Assembly: GCA_029008875.1 (NCBI GenBank) | Contig: JAQXJP010000035.1 | Coordinates: forward strand, 248,001-312,000 | Length of the DNA: 64,000 bases | Reading direction: 5' to 3' | From: Lachnospiraceae bacterium | GTDB taxonomy: Bacteria > Bacillota > Clostridia > Lachnospirales > Lachnospiraceae | Shown here: positions 27,109 through 36,127 of the stretch, piece after piece | Position numbering within the stretch: position 1 is the stretch's first letter | How the letters are laid out: each line of letters opens with the position of its first letter | Program-made: the position numbers and the translations under genes | Notes under the pieces: model-generated | The model's database searches: none | The model's input: only the letters and a program-made list of their open reading frames with translations | Told to the model about the DNA's origin: nothing

Positions 27109-28116
27109 ATGAAAACCCAAAGCAGTGATTCAAATTATAATTTTATTCTAGTGGGTAAACCACTTGAATTGTATCGCTATGCCTACATGCAAGTAGAGTC
27201 TTTAGATTATGCCTTTTTTGATAGCAGTTTTACCCAAAACAAAATAGTCAGTTTATTCAATCGCCTGTATTGGTCAACAAAGATTAATCAATACATAACA
27301 CTTCCGTTCAAAAAAAAATGGCTTAAACATAAGATAAAAAAATTTATTCAGTTAAGAGAATCTATGCCAGCCCCCAAGAAACCTATTTGTTTTCTCCTGT
27401 TTTCTACTTGTGTTCCATGGGAAAAATTTGACTTTTCTGCAATGCTAAAAAAAACTTTTCCCGATTGTAAAATTATATACTATTTTAGCGACCTTGTCGA
27501 AATAAATCCTATTAGGAAAAAATTTGTACAAGAGATTCCAAATTCTATTGATTTGATTTACACATACGATTTAGGGGATGCTCGTAAGTATAACTTGCGC
27601 TACTATCACTTTCCGTATTCAGACATTTCCGACATTTACCCCAAGCATTCTCCTATGTTTGACATATCTTTTGTGGGACAGGCAAAGAATCGTTTAAATG
27701 AAATTGTAGATGCATACACAATTCTTCGCGATAAAGGCTATACTTGTGATTTCTATGTGGTAGGAGTTCCCCGAAAAAAACAAATCTTAAAAAAAGAAAT
27801 TCATTATTGTAACTGGATTTCCTACAAAAGATACCTTAAGATTGTCCAAAACAGCAAAGTCATACTAGAAGTTGTCCAAAAAAACAGTAGGGGGAGTTCT
27901 GTTCGAGTAAATGATGCGATTGTTTTTAAAAAAGTACTAATTTCAAATAACCCCTTTTTAAGAGATGACCCACTATTTTCCGAATCGTATATATATATAT
28001 ATGAAACCTTAAATGAATTAGCCAAATTTCAACTTATTCCTCATGCAATTTTCCCGAAAAAATATACACTTTATCCAAGTGAATTTTTCAAGAGAATAAC
28101 TAATGATTTGAAATAG
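27109..28116 (+). CDS. Putative GT-B glycosyltransferase, CgeB-like
   Basis: A 335-residue soluble protein I cannot place firmly. It begins with a strand (YNFILVGKPLELY). It has a central IIYYFSDLVEINPIR and DLIYTYDLGDARKYNLRYYHFP, then DISFVGQAKNRLNEIVDAYTIL and YKRYLKIVQNSKVILEVVQKNSRGSSVRVNDAI. A second-domain phrase of the form (F.G....R...) followed by (Y...(L)..S.V.L......G.S.R..(D/E)A) is seen in CgeB-like GT-B glycosyltransferases. It is on the opposite strand to its neighbours, very AT-rich, and probably acquired separately. Ribosome site AAAGGAG lies 10 bases before the ATG. Confidence 0.5.
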   Translation: MKTQSSDSNYNFILVGKPLELYRYAYMQVESLDYAFFDSSFTQNKIVSLFNRLYWSTKINQYITLPFKKKWLKHKIKKFIQLRESMPAPKKPICFLLFSTCVPWEKFDFSAMLKKTFPDCKIIYYFSDLVEINPIRKKFVQEIPNSIDLIYTYDLGDARKYNLRYYHFPYSDISDIYPKHSPMFDISFVGQAKNRLNEIVDAYTILRDKGYTCDFYVVGVPRKKQILKKEIHYCNWISYKRYLKIVQNSKVILEVVQKNSRGSSVRVNDAIVFKKVLISNNPFLRDDPLFSESYIYIYETLNELAKFQLIPHAIFPKKYTLYPSEFFKRITNDLK

Positions 28117-28184
28117 AGAACTAAAACAAGGTGATTGTTAGCAACCAAATAATGCCATTTTAACTTCTTCCCCAAAATAACAGG

Positions 28185-29018
28185 CTACCCTTTACTATTT
28201 TTAATAAGTGAGTATATTCTCTTATATAAACCGGATGATACCATCGGAGAAATTTTCATAGCCAAAAAAACATATAAATAGTCTCCAATAGAACATTCTC
28301 CTCTTCTCCAAATTCTCTTCTGAACAGTAAGCCTTGCATCACAAGTTTCTCTATTACGATTTCTATCAATGAAATTATCATCAACCCGAAATAACAACAG
28401 TGGTTCCCTAATATTAGCCGCCCTATATCCTCTTGATACTATTTTAGAAAACAAATCATAATCTTGTCGCCTTCTTAAAGAATTGTCATATCCGCCACAT
28501 TCCAAAACCACTGATTTTTTGAACATAACTGTGGAATGAATAAACGGATTATTTCTTCTCATCTCTTTTATTATCTCTTCATGTGACTCAGGTTTTAGCC
28601 TAATTTTTCCACTTACTTGATTTACATCTCCATTGAAATCTCTTGCTGCAGTTCCGACTAAAGCCAACTCTGGATTCTCCCAAAATAACTGAACTTGTTG
28701 TCTGCATCGATCTGGCAAAGAAATATCATCACTATCCATTCTAGCAATCAGTTCGTATTTTGCCACCTTAATTCCTTCATTCAAAGCGGCCGCCAACCCA
28801 ACGTTTTGCTCCAGTTTGATAATCCAAAACAATTCAGGAAATCTTTCTACGAATTCCAGGAGAATCCCCTCAATCTCCTCACTAATGCTTCCGTCACAGA
28901 CTATAATAAATTGAGAAGCCTTCAATGTTTGATTCAACATACTATCTATGCTCTGAGATAATTCTTTCTCCGTCGTTTTATTGTAGATTGACATTAATAT
29001 ACAATACGATTTATCCAT
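28185..29018 (-). CDS. GT2-family glycosyltransferase
   Basis: A GT-A enzyme of 277 residues. Features are YCILMSIYNKTTEKELSQSI, FIIVCDGS, NVGLAAALNEGI and IARMDSDDISLPDRC (DxD), with CGGYDNSLRRRQDYDLFSK typical of galactosyl/rhamnosyl GT2 proteins such as WchA-neighbour enzymes. I start at the ATG at 29018, which has GGAG 9 bases upstream and overlaps the end of the preceding gene by 8 bases. Converges with the plus-strand gene at 28116. Predicted to add one sugar to the repeat unit. Confidence 0.82.
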   Translation of the reverse strand: MDKSYCILMSIYNKTTEKELSQSIDSMLNQTLKASQFIIVCDGSISEEIEGILLEFVERFPELFWIIKLEQNVGLAAALNEGIKVAKYELIARMDSDDISLPDRCRQQVQLFWENPELALVGTAARDFNGDVNQVSGKIRLKPESHEEIIKEMRRNNPFIHSTVMFKKSVVLECGGYDNSLRRRQDYDLFSKIVSRGYRAANIREPLLLFRVDDNFIDRNRNRETCDARLTVQKRIWRRGECSIGDYLYVFLAMKISPMVSSGLYKRIYSLIKNSKG

Positions 29019-30033
29019 TTTTCTGTGCTCCATGAAGAACTTTCAATTTCTGCTTCGCATATCGAAAATACCAGTTAATCTTTCTTAAAAACTTACATTT
29101 TCGAATCCACATTCTCTTATTTACTAATTTCAATAATTGAATTTGTCCAATGTTATCATGATATAATAAATCATCAAATAATTCATGAAAACCATATTTT
29201 TTTTCTGCAGGAAGGTGCAAGATAGGCAATTGCCAATCCGTCTCTATTACATTATCAAAATTTAATGCCGTCCATATTCGTCGAATATATTTGCTCCCCA
29301 ATTCGTTTTGACAGTTTAAGTAATAATAACATAAAGAAAGCACATGCGCTTCTTCATTTAATTTCTTCTCCCCCCTCTCATATCTAATAAAATTTTCCTT
29401 CCATATTTTCTCAAAGGTCTCCATCAACGGCACAAAATACCGCGAATTGATTGCGATAAACTCTCCCCCCATATATCCTAATTTTTTCGGATATTCCGCC
29501 TTAAAATAGGTATGATATAATTCTCGCATTTGGCTTATTGAACATCCGTTAATTTCACGATTTTCTGAATATCGGATAGGTAACGTCAAAATTCCGTATT
29601 GTTCAATGTCACGATATAGTCCATCCAACGATTTCATCACCACACAGTCAGAATCTAAAATAAGAAAATTTCCCTCCATTGGTTTCAGGTATTCAATCAC
29701 ATCAAACAAATAGAACTGATTGCGCCAAGCACCATACCAATCTTTTGGAGTTTTCCGCGTCAGTTCTAAATTAATAACCTTTATATGATTTTCTCTAAAA
29801 AAAAGCGCAAAATTCACCCCATCCACAGTTGGCAGGTTTTCCACATTTGTAAAAAACAAATATTCTGAAATAATATCACGATTCGTGACAATGGCCGAAC
29901 GGTAAAACACATAAATGCAACGCCAATATACATATTGAAATTCAGCACTGCTTGAACTCCCTCCAACAGATGGATAGAAACTTTCATCATTTGCTTGTTC
30001 TGAATAAAACCATGTGATTAAGTAATTCTTCAT
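29011..30033 (-). CDS. Putative GT-A glycosyltransferase
   Basis: A 340-residue protein without a clear named family. The N-terminal KNYLITWFYSEQ, then FLFFTNVENLP, FYLFDVIEYL and NFLILDSDCVVMKSLDGLY give a strand followed by a DxD metal site (about 125-130), as in GT8/GT32-like enzymes. GYMGGEFIAINSRYF is like the acceptor-side region of such proteins. The C-terminal 40 residues are very basic, suggesting membrane association. Its start overlaps the stop of the GT4 gene by one codon position (TAATG), so it is coupled to it. Confidence 0.55.
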   Translation of the reverse strand: MKNYLITWFYSEQANDESFYPSVGGSSSSAEFQYVYWRCIYVFYRSAIVTNRDIISEYLFFTNVENLPTVDGVNFALFFRENHIKVINLELTRKTPKDWYGAWRNQFYLFDVIEYLKPMEGNFLILDSDCVVMKSLDGLYRDIEQYGILTLPIRYSENREINGCSISQMRELYHTYFKAEYPKKLGYMGGEFIAINSRYFVPLMETFEKIWKENFIRYERGEKKLNEEAHVLSLCYYYLNCQNELGSKYIRRIWTALNFDNVIETDWQLPILHLPAEKKYGFHELFDDLLYHDNIGQIQLLKLVNKRMWIRKCKFLRKINWYFRYAKQKLKVLHGAQKNG

Positions 30034-31187
30034 TAATTTACTCCAATACTCTCCAGCATTCGATTCACCCTATTTGCAACCTTATCAATAGAGTTCTCTT
30101 TAAGGACTTTTTCAATTGCGTATTGTCGAATTTCAAATGCTCGCCTATCTTTCCAACATTCTATGGCTGCTTCCATTTGCTCTGCCAATAATATCGGACT
30201 GTCATTTTCATACACAAACAGCACATTTCCCAATGATTCTTTTGCATCTGCCACATCAGAGGACACCACCAGTTTTCGTTCAGACAAATACTCATAGATT
30301 TTAGACGGGAATGAAAAATTGCCGAATTCATGGTATGCCAATTGTGCGTTAATGCAAATGTCCGCATCGGATAATACTTTCTGATACCTATCATAATCCA
30401 AGTAACCCAGATACTTTACTCTCTCATCCCGGCAAGCCTCAATCTCCGAGATTGCCTCCCCTTTCCCGGTAATATACAGTTCAAACTTTGCATCGGTCCA
30501 TTTCAATGACTCCAGTAATACATAGATTCCTCTCTGACGATCCAGCGTGCTTGCAAACAATACAATTGGTATCTCATGCTTTTTCATATCCTCTGTCTGC
30601 ATTACACCCTTATCTCGCAAAGCTCCTCGAATCACCACACTGGGACACGGAACCCGGATTTTGGAATTAACCAAAAAAGCTGCATCCAGGGCCGGGAGTA
30701 CCTTGCGCTCCATTCTACGGTAAAACATGCGCTTTATGCTCCCAATATTCGCGTCCGTCGTTAAGCCATCTTCATACTGTAATATAATTGGCAATCCGTA
30801 CTTTTTCTTCGCATACAGCGCAACGGGTGCGTTCTCCAGACGCATATTATAGAAAACAATCACATCAAGTCCCCGCTCTCGCATCTGTGCACGCAGAAAC
30901 TTTTTTGCACTGTGTCGACATGCCCACACGTTTAGCATCGGGAATCCGATGATATCGGCATAGTAAACATTGGGATCCTCTTTTGACTGAAATCCTCGAT
31001 ATACCTTCATGCTTCTGCTGCTTGTCCACGCATTGGACCAGACAACAACTTCATTCCCACCCATCCGAAGCACATCAATGATATATTGCCCCTTATTCTG
31101 CCCCGCTTGAGAGACAAAAGCATTGGATTGGCGTTGTTCTATCACATCTTCTAAATAGTAGTTGGCTATGTATAATATTCTTCTCAA
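30033..31187 (-). CDS. GT4-family glycosyltransferase
   Basis: A 384-residue GT-B protein. The N-terminal RRILYIANYYLEDVIEQRQSNAF is followed by LPIILQYEDG. The C-terminal half has IVLFASTLDRQRGIYVLLE, VKYLGYLDYDRYQKVLSDADICIN and FPSKIYEYLSERKLVVSSDV, in the position of the nucleotide-binding E motif. It starts with TTG, the only in-frame start near the end of the preceding gene; the ribosome site is weak (GTGGAA). Soluble, probably cytoplasmic-face. Sugar unknown. Confidence 0.78.
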   Translation of the reverse strand: MRRILYIANYYLEDVIEQRQSNAFVSQAGQNKGQYIIDVLRMGGNEVVVWSNAWTSSRSMKVYRGFQSKEDPNVYYADIIGFPMLNVWACRHSAKKFLRAQMRERGLDVIVFYNMRLENAPVALYAKKKYGLPIILQYEDGLTTDANIGSIKRMFYRRMERKVLPALDAAFLVNSKIRVPCPSVVIRGALRDKGVMQTEDMKKHEIPIVLFASTLDRQRGIYVLLESLKWTDAKFELYITGKGEAISEIEACRDERVKYLGYLDYDRYQKVLSDADICINAQLAYHEFGNFSFPSKIYEYLSERKLVVSSDVADAKESLGNVLFVYENDSPILLAEQMEAAIECWKDRRAFEIRQYAIEKVLKENSIDKVANRVNRMLESIGVN

Positions 31188-31190
31188 TAT

Positions 31191-31916
31191 TTATTCCACT
31201 GCTTTCTTATATATGTAATATTGTTCTGTCTCACCCACGCGATAAAAGTTCCCTTGTCTCATCGAATCCGTAGCATCCACAGTTTTGGGAAATACAATGT
31301 ATGTAAATGACTTTTCCTTCAATGCATTTTGAAATCTTGTTGTGTCCTCAAGGCCTTCCGAGAAGCCCGATACGATAATTTTTCCGGTGTACTGTCGAAC
31401 CCCATATACAATATCTTCCACCTCCGGCAGCAGAACATATATCTCTTCTCCCGAACTATCTTCCAATATAAAATCGCTCATCTCCAGGGCATCTTGGTCT
31501 ATCTTATAGATATTCTCCGCCTTTTTATACATAGAGGAGGGGTAAACCTCGCCACACAATACCACCGTCACTATGATTACGAGAATATATGCCGTCTTCT
31601 TTTTCACAGAGCTGTTGAATTGCACATGCTCCGTGTACCATTCGGTGATTGCATATGCAATTATCGTCATGAGTGGCAGCAAATAAAAGATGCGCATATA
31701 TGCCCAACGATCCTCCCCAAAAAACCGCAACCCGATTTTGGCAACCGCAGGGTTACAGATTACCAAAAAGAAAATCAGGGTAGCATAAACTGCCATAAAC
31801 TTCCCTCGTGCGTCCCCATCTCTTTTCATAAAGATATATACAATTGCAAATGCCATAAGCAATGCATATGAACTATCCTTCCAGAAGGTACTATTTAAAA
31901 AATCAATTACTTCCAT
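31191..31916 (-). CDS. Membrane protein with extracytoplasmic C-terminal domain, partner of the 31949-33031 protein
   Basis: A 241-residue protein with about four hydrophobic helices in its first 130 residues and a soluble domain at the end. The latter contains EIYVLLPEVEDIVYGVRQYTGKIIVSGFSE and YIVFPKTVD. It looks like the C-terminal part of a GT-C membrane protein whose N-terminal half is the DUF6077-like gene just upstream. The same split arrangement recurs at 46269-47955. ATG at 31916 is used. I do not recognise a named family; the pairing argument is from layout and the shared order of parts. Confidence 0.5.
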   Translation of the reverse strand: MEVIDFLNSTFWKDSSYALLMAFAIVYIFMKRDGDARGKFMAVYATLIFFLVICNPAVAKIGLRFFGEDRWAYMRIFYLLPLMTIIAYAITEWYTEHVQFNSSVKKKTAYILVIIVTVVLCGEVYPSSMYKKAENIYKIDQDALEMSDFILEDSSGEEIYVLLPEVEDIVYGVRQYTGKIIVSGFSEGLEDTTRFQNALKEKSFTYIVFPKTVDATDSMRQGNFYRVGETEQYYIYKKAVE

Positions 31917-31948
31917 CAAATGTTAATACCTTTCCACCTGTCAACAAT

Positions 31949-33031
31949 CTAGAAACCTATCAACGAAAGAAACCTGTCATACTGCAAATAAATAACCATA
32001 AGGACGTAAGCCGGACAACATGCGACAACCGCACTGATCAAATTCCATACATTTTTGTTGCGAATTGAATACATTCCAGCCAAAAACAAAACCATCCCCA
32101 CCGCCAATCCGGTTCCGGTCAGCGTGGTCGCGCAAGTTGCCAAAATAGCGATAAAGAGAATCAAATATTCACGCTTACCTGCCTTATCCTCGTACACAAG
32201 ATTGCAGTAGTAAAACAAAAATGGTAAAACCACAATTGCCAAAAACGCTTTGCTTTGCCACACCCAGGTATAAAATCGATACGTAACCGTATAATTGGAA
32301 AAGCCTCCCATGATGGTTACCAAAATTACGCATAGCATGTAAACCAGCATCTTTCGTTCATTGTTTCTAAACAGATAGGCGCTTAACAAGCCTTGCACCG
32401 CATAGCCCATGGGAATAATAATATACATCAGCGCCGTCTTACACAAAATAAGCGGATGTAACCCGGTAATTTTTGCCATGTACGCCAGCCAGGTAAAATA
32501 GGATGACAAGGAATATTTTGAGAGTATCCAACCAACAGGAATCCCCGTATCTACATCTCTCAAATACAGTGTATTGGAATTCAATATATCCGTTATCATC
32601 GTTATATATGTCTTGTCATCTCCGTAAATATACAGATTCTGAAAAGACAGTACCAAAATAGGCACATATATACCTATCAATACCAATATCCAGCATTTAC
32701 TTGCCTTTCTGATCCTCCGTGCCGCGTCCCCGAAAATATTTCTGATTACTCGATACCTGAATAATGCTGCAAGTACAAGCAAAACCGAAATCACTGCGGA
32801 ATACACTATCACCAACAAGGAAAATGAACATTTCGTTAATGTCAACGGAACCGAAATCAATTGCATTAATGCAACTTCCACCATTATTCCAACAAAATAG
32901 TTAAAAATGAGGCTTCCCACAACATTCCGCTTAATGTTACTTGTGAAAAGCGGGCCCAATGCAATCGGAACAATACCAAGATATACGAATAAAATCATCA
33001 CTCCCAGTAATCCTTTTACAGTTTCCAACAT
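31949..33031 (-). CDS. DUF6077-like polytopic membrane protein, possible GT-C half
   Basis: A 360-residue protein with about ten hydrophobic helices. Near the middle an outside loop reads LYIYGDDKTYITMITDIL and TGIPVGWILSKYSLSSYFTW. An acidic pair followed by aromatic residues there resembles GT-C active-site loops. It ends without the soluble domain normal for such enzymes, which seems to be supplied by the next gene (31191-31916). GGAG is 9 bases before the ATG. Family name is from recollection; role in polymer or side-chain sugar transfer is inferred. Confidence 0.5.
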   Translation of the reverse strand: MLETVKGLLGVMILFVYLGIVPIALGPLFTSNIKRNVVGSLIFNYFVGIMVEVALMQLISVPLTLTKCSFSLLVIVYSAVISVLLVLAALFRYRVIRNIFGDAARRIRKASKCWILVLIGIYVPILVLSFQNLYIYGDDKTYITMITDILNSNTLYLRDVDTGIPVGWILSKYSLSSYFTWLAYMAKITGLHPLILCKTALMYIIIPMGYAVQGLLSAYLFRNNERKMLVYMLCVILVTIMGGFSNYTVTYRFYTWVWQSKAFLAIVVLPFLFYYCNLVYEDKAGKREYLILFIAILATCATTLTGTGLAVGMVLFLAGMYSIRNKNVWNLISAVVACCPAYVLMVIYLQYDRFLSLIGF

Positions 33032-33047
33032 TGTCTATTTCTCCACA

Positions 33048-34472
33048 CTATTGTTGCACCATAATCACACCTAATGTTCGAATTTGATTTTGTGCACACA
33101 ATTCTAATTCTTTTCTTATTTCTTCACAATTAGAACGTTCATCGATTTCTACAAAGATAGCTGTTCCATTCTCCGCCAATTCCATAAGCGAATCTGCCTC
33201 ATGAATAATATCTTTTCCTGATACAACCTCAATCTTTTTTTCTGCTAAACATGTTTTCATTTGCTCGATAAACTTTATGGGTATACACTCTATCTTGCTT
33301 CCACTCAAATAAACCCTTGATATTCCCAAATTCTTACAAGACAGATAGATATTTGCAACTAATAGACATAATTGTTGCTCATAACGCTCCCCCTTTCGGA
33401 CAGACCATTTTTTCTTTTGCAAATGCGATAAATTAATATCACCCAGTACCCTCGAATTAAAAAGATATCTTACCTCATCCGCACCGTGTATATTTCCACT
33501 AAAGGTATACAAAATGGCATTTAAAACAACTGCAAGAAGTATTCCACTAATAATTCCCAATATCACCATTTTCTTGTTGACAGTTACATGAATGTCACTA
33601 TATTCCGCTATCAGAATTTCCTTTTGTTCCTCCGATAGTTTCCCCGATGGTTCTTCTACAGTTTCGGCGTCCGTGAGACGTTCATATAATATTTTTTGGT
33701 CATCTCTAAAATTGTTGTAGTAATTTGCAAAATAACTGTTATTTAAATGCATAGCATTTAGTACTTCACTTTTATTTGTCAGCAGTTCCAAATCTACAAC
33801 GATTTCATTTCTTTGTTCTATATCCTGCAAACTGATATCTAAACCACTTTCAGCGAGTTTTGTCACATATTCTTTTACAATATTCTCCAGTGCTTCTGCA
33901 ATGCCACTCGCTCTTTCTTCAGTGTCCCCAAGTACCGTTATTTGGATTGTTTTCTGCACAACTTCAACTTGTATAAGTTCTTCAATATACTTTGTATTTT
34001 CCTCATAATTTATATCCGCACAAATCTCTTCTATAGTACTACAACTCTTGACCATACCATATATTTCACTGATTGCGTTTTCTGTATCCATCCCACTCAA
34101 CTGAAAATTTAGAGAAACCACTCTCTCCTCATATGGATTTATCTGCATTAGAATAGACTCTTCCATATACTCGTTATACTCATCTAAAAGAATCCTATAC
34201 TTTATGGCATTCATAACCCCCTGTCTCTCTAAGTCGTCTAGGTTTTGGCTTAGTTCTTCCGTTGTTGTATTTTCATACTCTAAGCTTGATATCTTATCTT
34301 GGGCTTCTTTTTTTGCATTCGTATAATCTCGATAATACTGCCAACCTGTAAGCACAACTGCCCCAATCAACGCAAACAGCATTATTGTTCGCCATTTCTT
34401 CAACACAACAAAAATCATTTTCCTAATGTCAATTTCCCTAGTTTGAAGATACCCCTTACTTTGTTTTTCCAT
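33048..34472 (-). CDS. Wzz/YveK-type polysaccharide co-polymerase with degenerate kinase-like tail
   Basis: A 474-residue protein with TM1 at about 28-44 preceded by a Wzz-like EIDIRKMIFVVLKKW. A long helical extracytoplasmic segment follows, and TM2 is near 300-320 (ILGIISGILLAVVLNAIL). The cytoplasmic tail contains GDINLSHLQKKKWSVRKGERYEQ and RVYLSGSKIECIPIKFIEQM. That tail resembles the layout of a BY-kinase domain but lacks a Walker A motif and a tyrosine cluster. It should set polymer length or link polymerase and export. The ATG at 34472 has AGGAG before it. Follows the aldolase fusion by 16 bases. Confidence 0.78.
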   Translation of the reverse strand: MEKQSKGYLQTREIDIRKMIFVVLKKWRTIMLFALIGAVVLTGWQYYRDYTNAKKEAQDKISSLEYENTTTEELSQNLDDLERQGVMNAIKYRILLDEYNEYMEESILMQINPYEERVVSLNFQLSGMDTENAISEIYGMVKSCSTIEEICADINYEENTKYIEELIQVEVVQKTIQITVLGDTEERASGIAEALENIVKEYVTKLAESGLDISLQDIEQRNEIVVDLELLTNKSEVLNAMHLNNSYFANYYNNFRDDQKILYERLTDAETVEEPSGKLSEEQKEILIAEYSDIHVTVNKKMVILGIISGILLAVVLNAILYTFSGNIHGADEVRYLFNSRVLGDINLSHLQKKKWSVRKGERYEQQLCLLVANIYLSCKNLGISRVYLSGSKIECIPIKFIEQMKTCLAEKKIEVVSGKDIIHEADSLMELAENGTAIFVEIDERSNCEEIRKELELCAQNQIRTLGVIMVQQ

Positions 34473-34488
34473 TTTACTACTCCTTGCT

Positions 34489-36084
34489 TCATTCATTATA
34501 CATAGACTCTGTCAAGAAAATAAGCTGAATATCTTTCTTTGTTTCTGCAATAAACTTTTTGAAAAATTCATTCCGCTCTTTTGCCTGCTCCTCGGTGACC
34601 GGACGTCTCAAATTCGGATCCATGTAGTTCTCGTTAATGTTGACGGAAAATCCGTCAAATCCGGCCAAATAGACTTCTTTTACCCCGATTTCCCTCAAAA
34701 GGTTAAACACCACTACCAGAGCAGAATCATTCACACCGTCCTCGGTGTGAATCCACTCTTTGTAATCGATTACCTGCACCTGCCCGTCAAACTCCGCTAC
34801 AGGCGTTCTTGTCACATTGCTTGTGACAATCACATGTTTTCCCCGGCCAATCGCTTTCTCATATCGTTCCTGCTTGGTGGCGAGCACGTAATCGGTCAAA
34901 TATGCTCTGTCATTATTAAGCGCTATGGATATCGCATTCTCATCTGCAAGCATTTCCCTGATGACGGCATCTGCATCCGTAAGATGTTTTCCCGGCGCGA
35001 TAAGAAGCACCTTCTTACCTGCAATCTTTTCCTTCAATGCCGCAACAACCACTTCATCGTCCAACTGTTTTTCCTGGTTATACTCTAAATACAATCGGTC
35101 CGCAAATTCCTTGTCAAAAGAAATCTTCTTTTCTTCCGGAATCATCCTCAACAAATCGGATACCTGGTCAATGGGAAGCATATGTTTCTTGAAGAAGTGA
35201 CCGGCATAGCTTGGAGTACAATGGTTGATAGAAGATAAATAATACTCTACCGAATATCCCCAATAAAATTCCGAATGAATCTGGTTAATTACCGTATCAA
35301 TCACTTCCAATAGGGGTTGTATCTGATAATTCTTTCCAAAATACAGGTTTAAATGCTCCGCGAACAATTCCGTGTTCAAGTTGCCCGCGCCTTTGCCCAT
35401 TCCCATGACAGATACATCCGCGATGCGGTCTCTCATTGTATTAAATTCAATAAATGAAACCGCATTAGAGTAGGACAATTGCAGATTATTATGTGAGTGA
35501 AAGCCCAGTTTCATTTCAGAAATCAGATTGTGATCCACCAGATTTAAAACTCGACTCATATCATTTGCGCGCATCTCTCCAAAGCTATCCACAATGTAGA
35601 AGGCTGTCGCCTGTGGCAGTTGGGTGTTCACCTCCTCAATCAGGTCCAGCAGTTCCTGATCGGAATAGCGCATAGTGGTCATTGGCTGAATATAGAGTTG
35701 ATAGCCTTTTTCGATAATCATCTTCCCCACTGCAATAATGTCATGACGGTTTTTCTTATGAAAGGCCAGGCGGATACCATCGATATCCCTATCCGTGCGC
35801 TGTGGCAGACGGGCCACATCATATTTTCCATAGTCCATCATGGCTACATAGGTCACACCCTGCTTTTTCTCCGTCAGGAAGTGATCACGGATCACTTCCT
35901 CACAACAGTACTGGGTCCGACCTTCCTCCGAGCCATTCTTCTCATCGATATAGCCGCATTCGATGATGTCTACATCGGCTGCTTCCAGACTATGTAGAAT
36001 TGCTTCCATGTATTCCGTCCCGAAATTAAAGTTGTTCACACAACCTCCATCTCGCAGAGTACAATCTAAAATCTGAATATTCAT
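34489..36084 (-). CDS. DRE-TIM (HMGL-like) aldolase fused to a GT42/DUF115-like domain, second copy
   Basis: A 531-residue paralogue of the 4147-5709 protein. The barrel has DCTLRDGG at 7-14, IDGIRLAFHKK at 101-111, the metal pair HSH at 196-198 and GMGKGAGNLNTE at 228-239. A shared YWGYSVEYYLS stretch (about 274-284) precedes the C-terminal domain (358-531) with LLIAPGKH, VIVTSN and VYLAGFDGFS. The partner enzyme here is KdsB rather than a NeuA-like enzyme. Predicted to make a Kdo-like ulosonic acid by aldol addition, with the tail possibly binding CMP. There is no separate phosphatase beside it. Reaction inferred. Confidence 0.75.
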   Translation of the reverse strand: MNIQILDCTLRDGGCVNNFNFGTEYMEAILHSLEAADVDIIECGYIDEKNGSEEGRTQYCCEEVIRDHFLTEKKQGVTYVAMMDYGKYDVARLPQRTDRDIDGIRLAFHKKNRHDIIAVGKMIIEKGYQLYIQPMTTMRYSDQELLDLIEEVNTQLPQATAFYIVDSFGEMRANDMSRVLNLVDHNLISEMKLGFHSHNNLQLSYSNAVSFIEFNTMRDRIADVSVMGMGKGAGNLNTELFAEHLNLYFGKNYQIQPLLEVIDTVINQIHSEFYWGYSVEYYLSSINHCTPSYAGHFFKKHMLPIDQVSDLLRMIPEEKKISFDKEFADRLYLEYNQEKQLDDEVVVAALKEKIAGKKVLLIAPGKHLTDADAVIREMLADENAISIALNNDRAYLTDYVLATKQERYEKAIGRGKHVIVTSNVTRTPVAEFDGQVQVIDYKEWIHTEDGVNDSALVVVFNLLREIGVKEVYLAGFDGFSVNINENYMDPNLRRPVTEEQAKERNEFFKKFIAETKKDIQLIFLTESMYNE

Positions 36085-36127
36085 GATAGAAAATCCTTTC
36101 TGTTTTTGTTTAATTCTATACCGGTTG

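Noticed and set aside
28117-28184. Terminator between the convergent genes at 28116 and 28185
   Set aside because: I could not find a convincing stem with a T-run in this 68-base gap.
31329-31871. Plus-strand open frame of about 180 codons
   Set aside because: Antisense to a membrane-protein gene; composition follows from the opposite strand and no family features appear.
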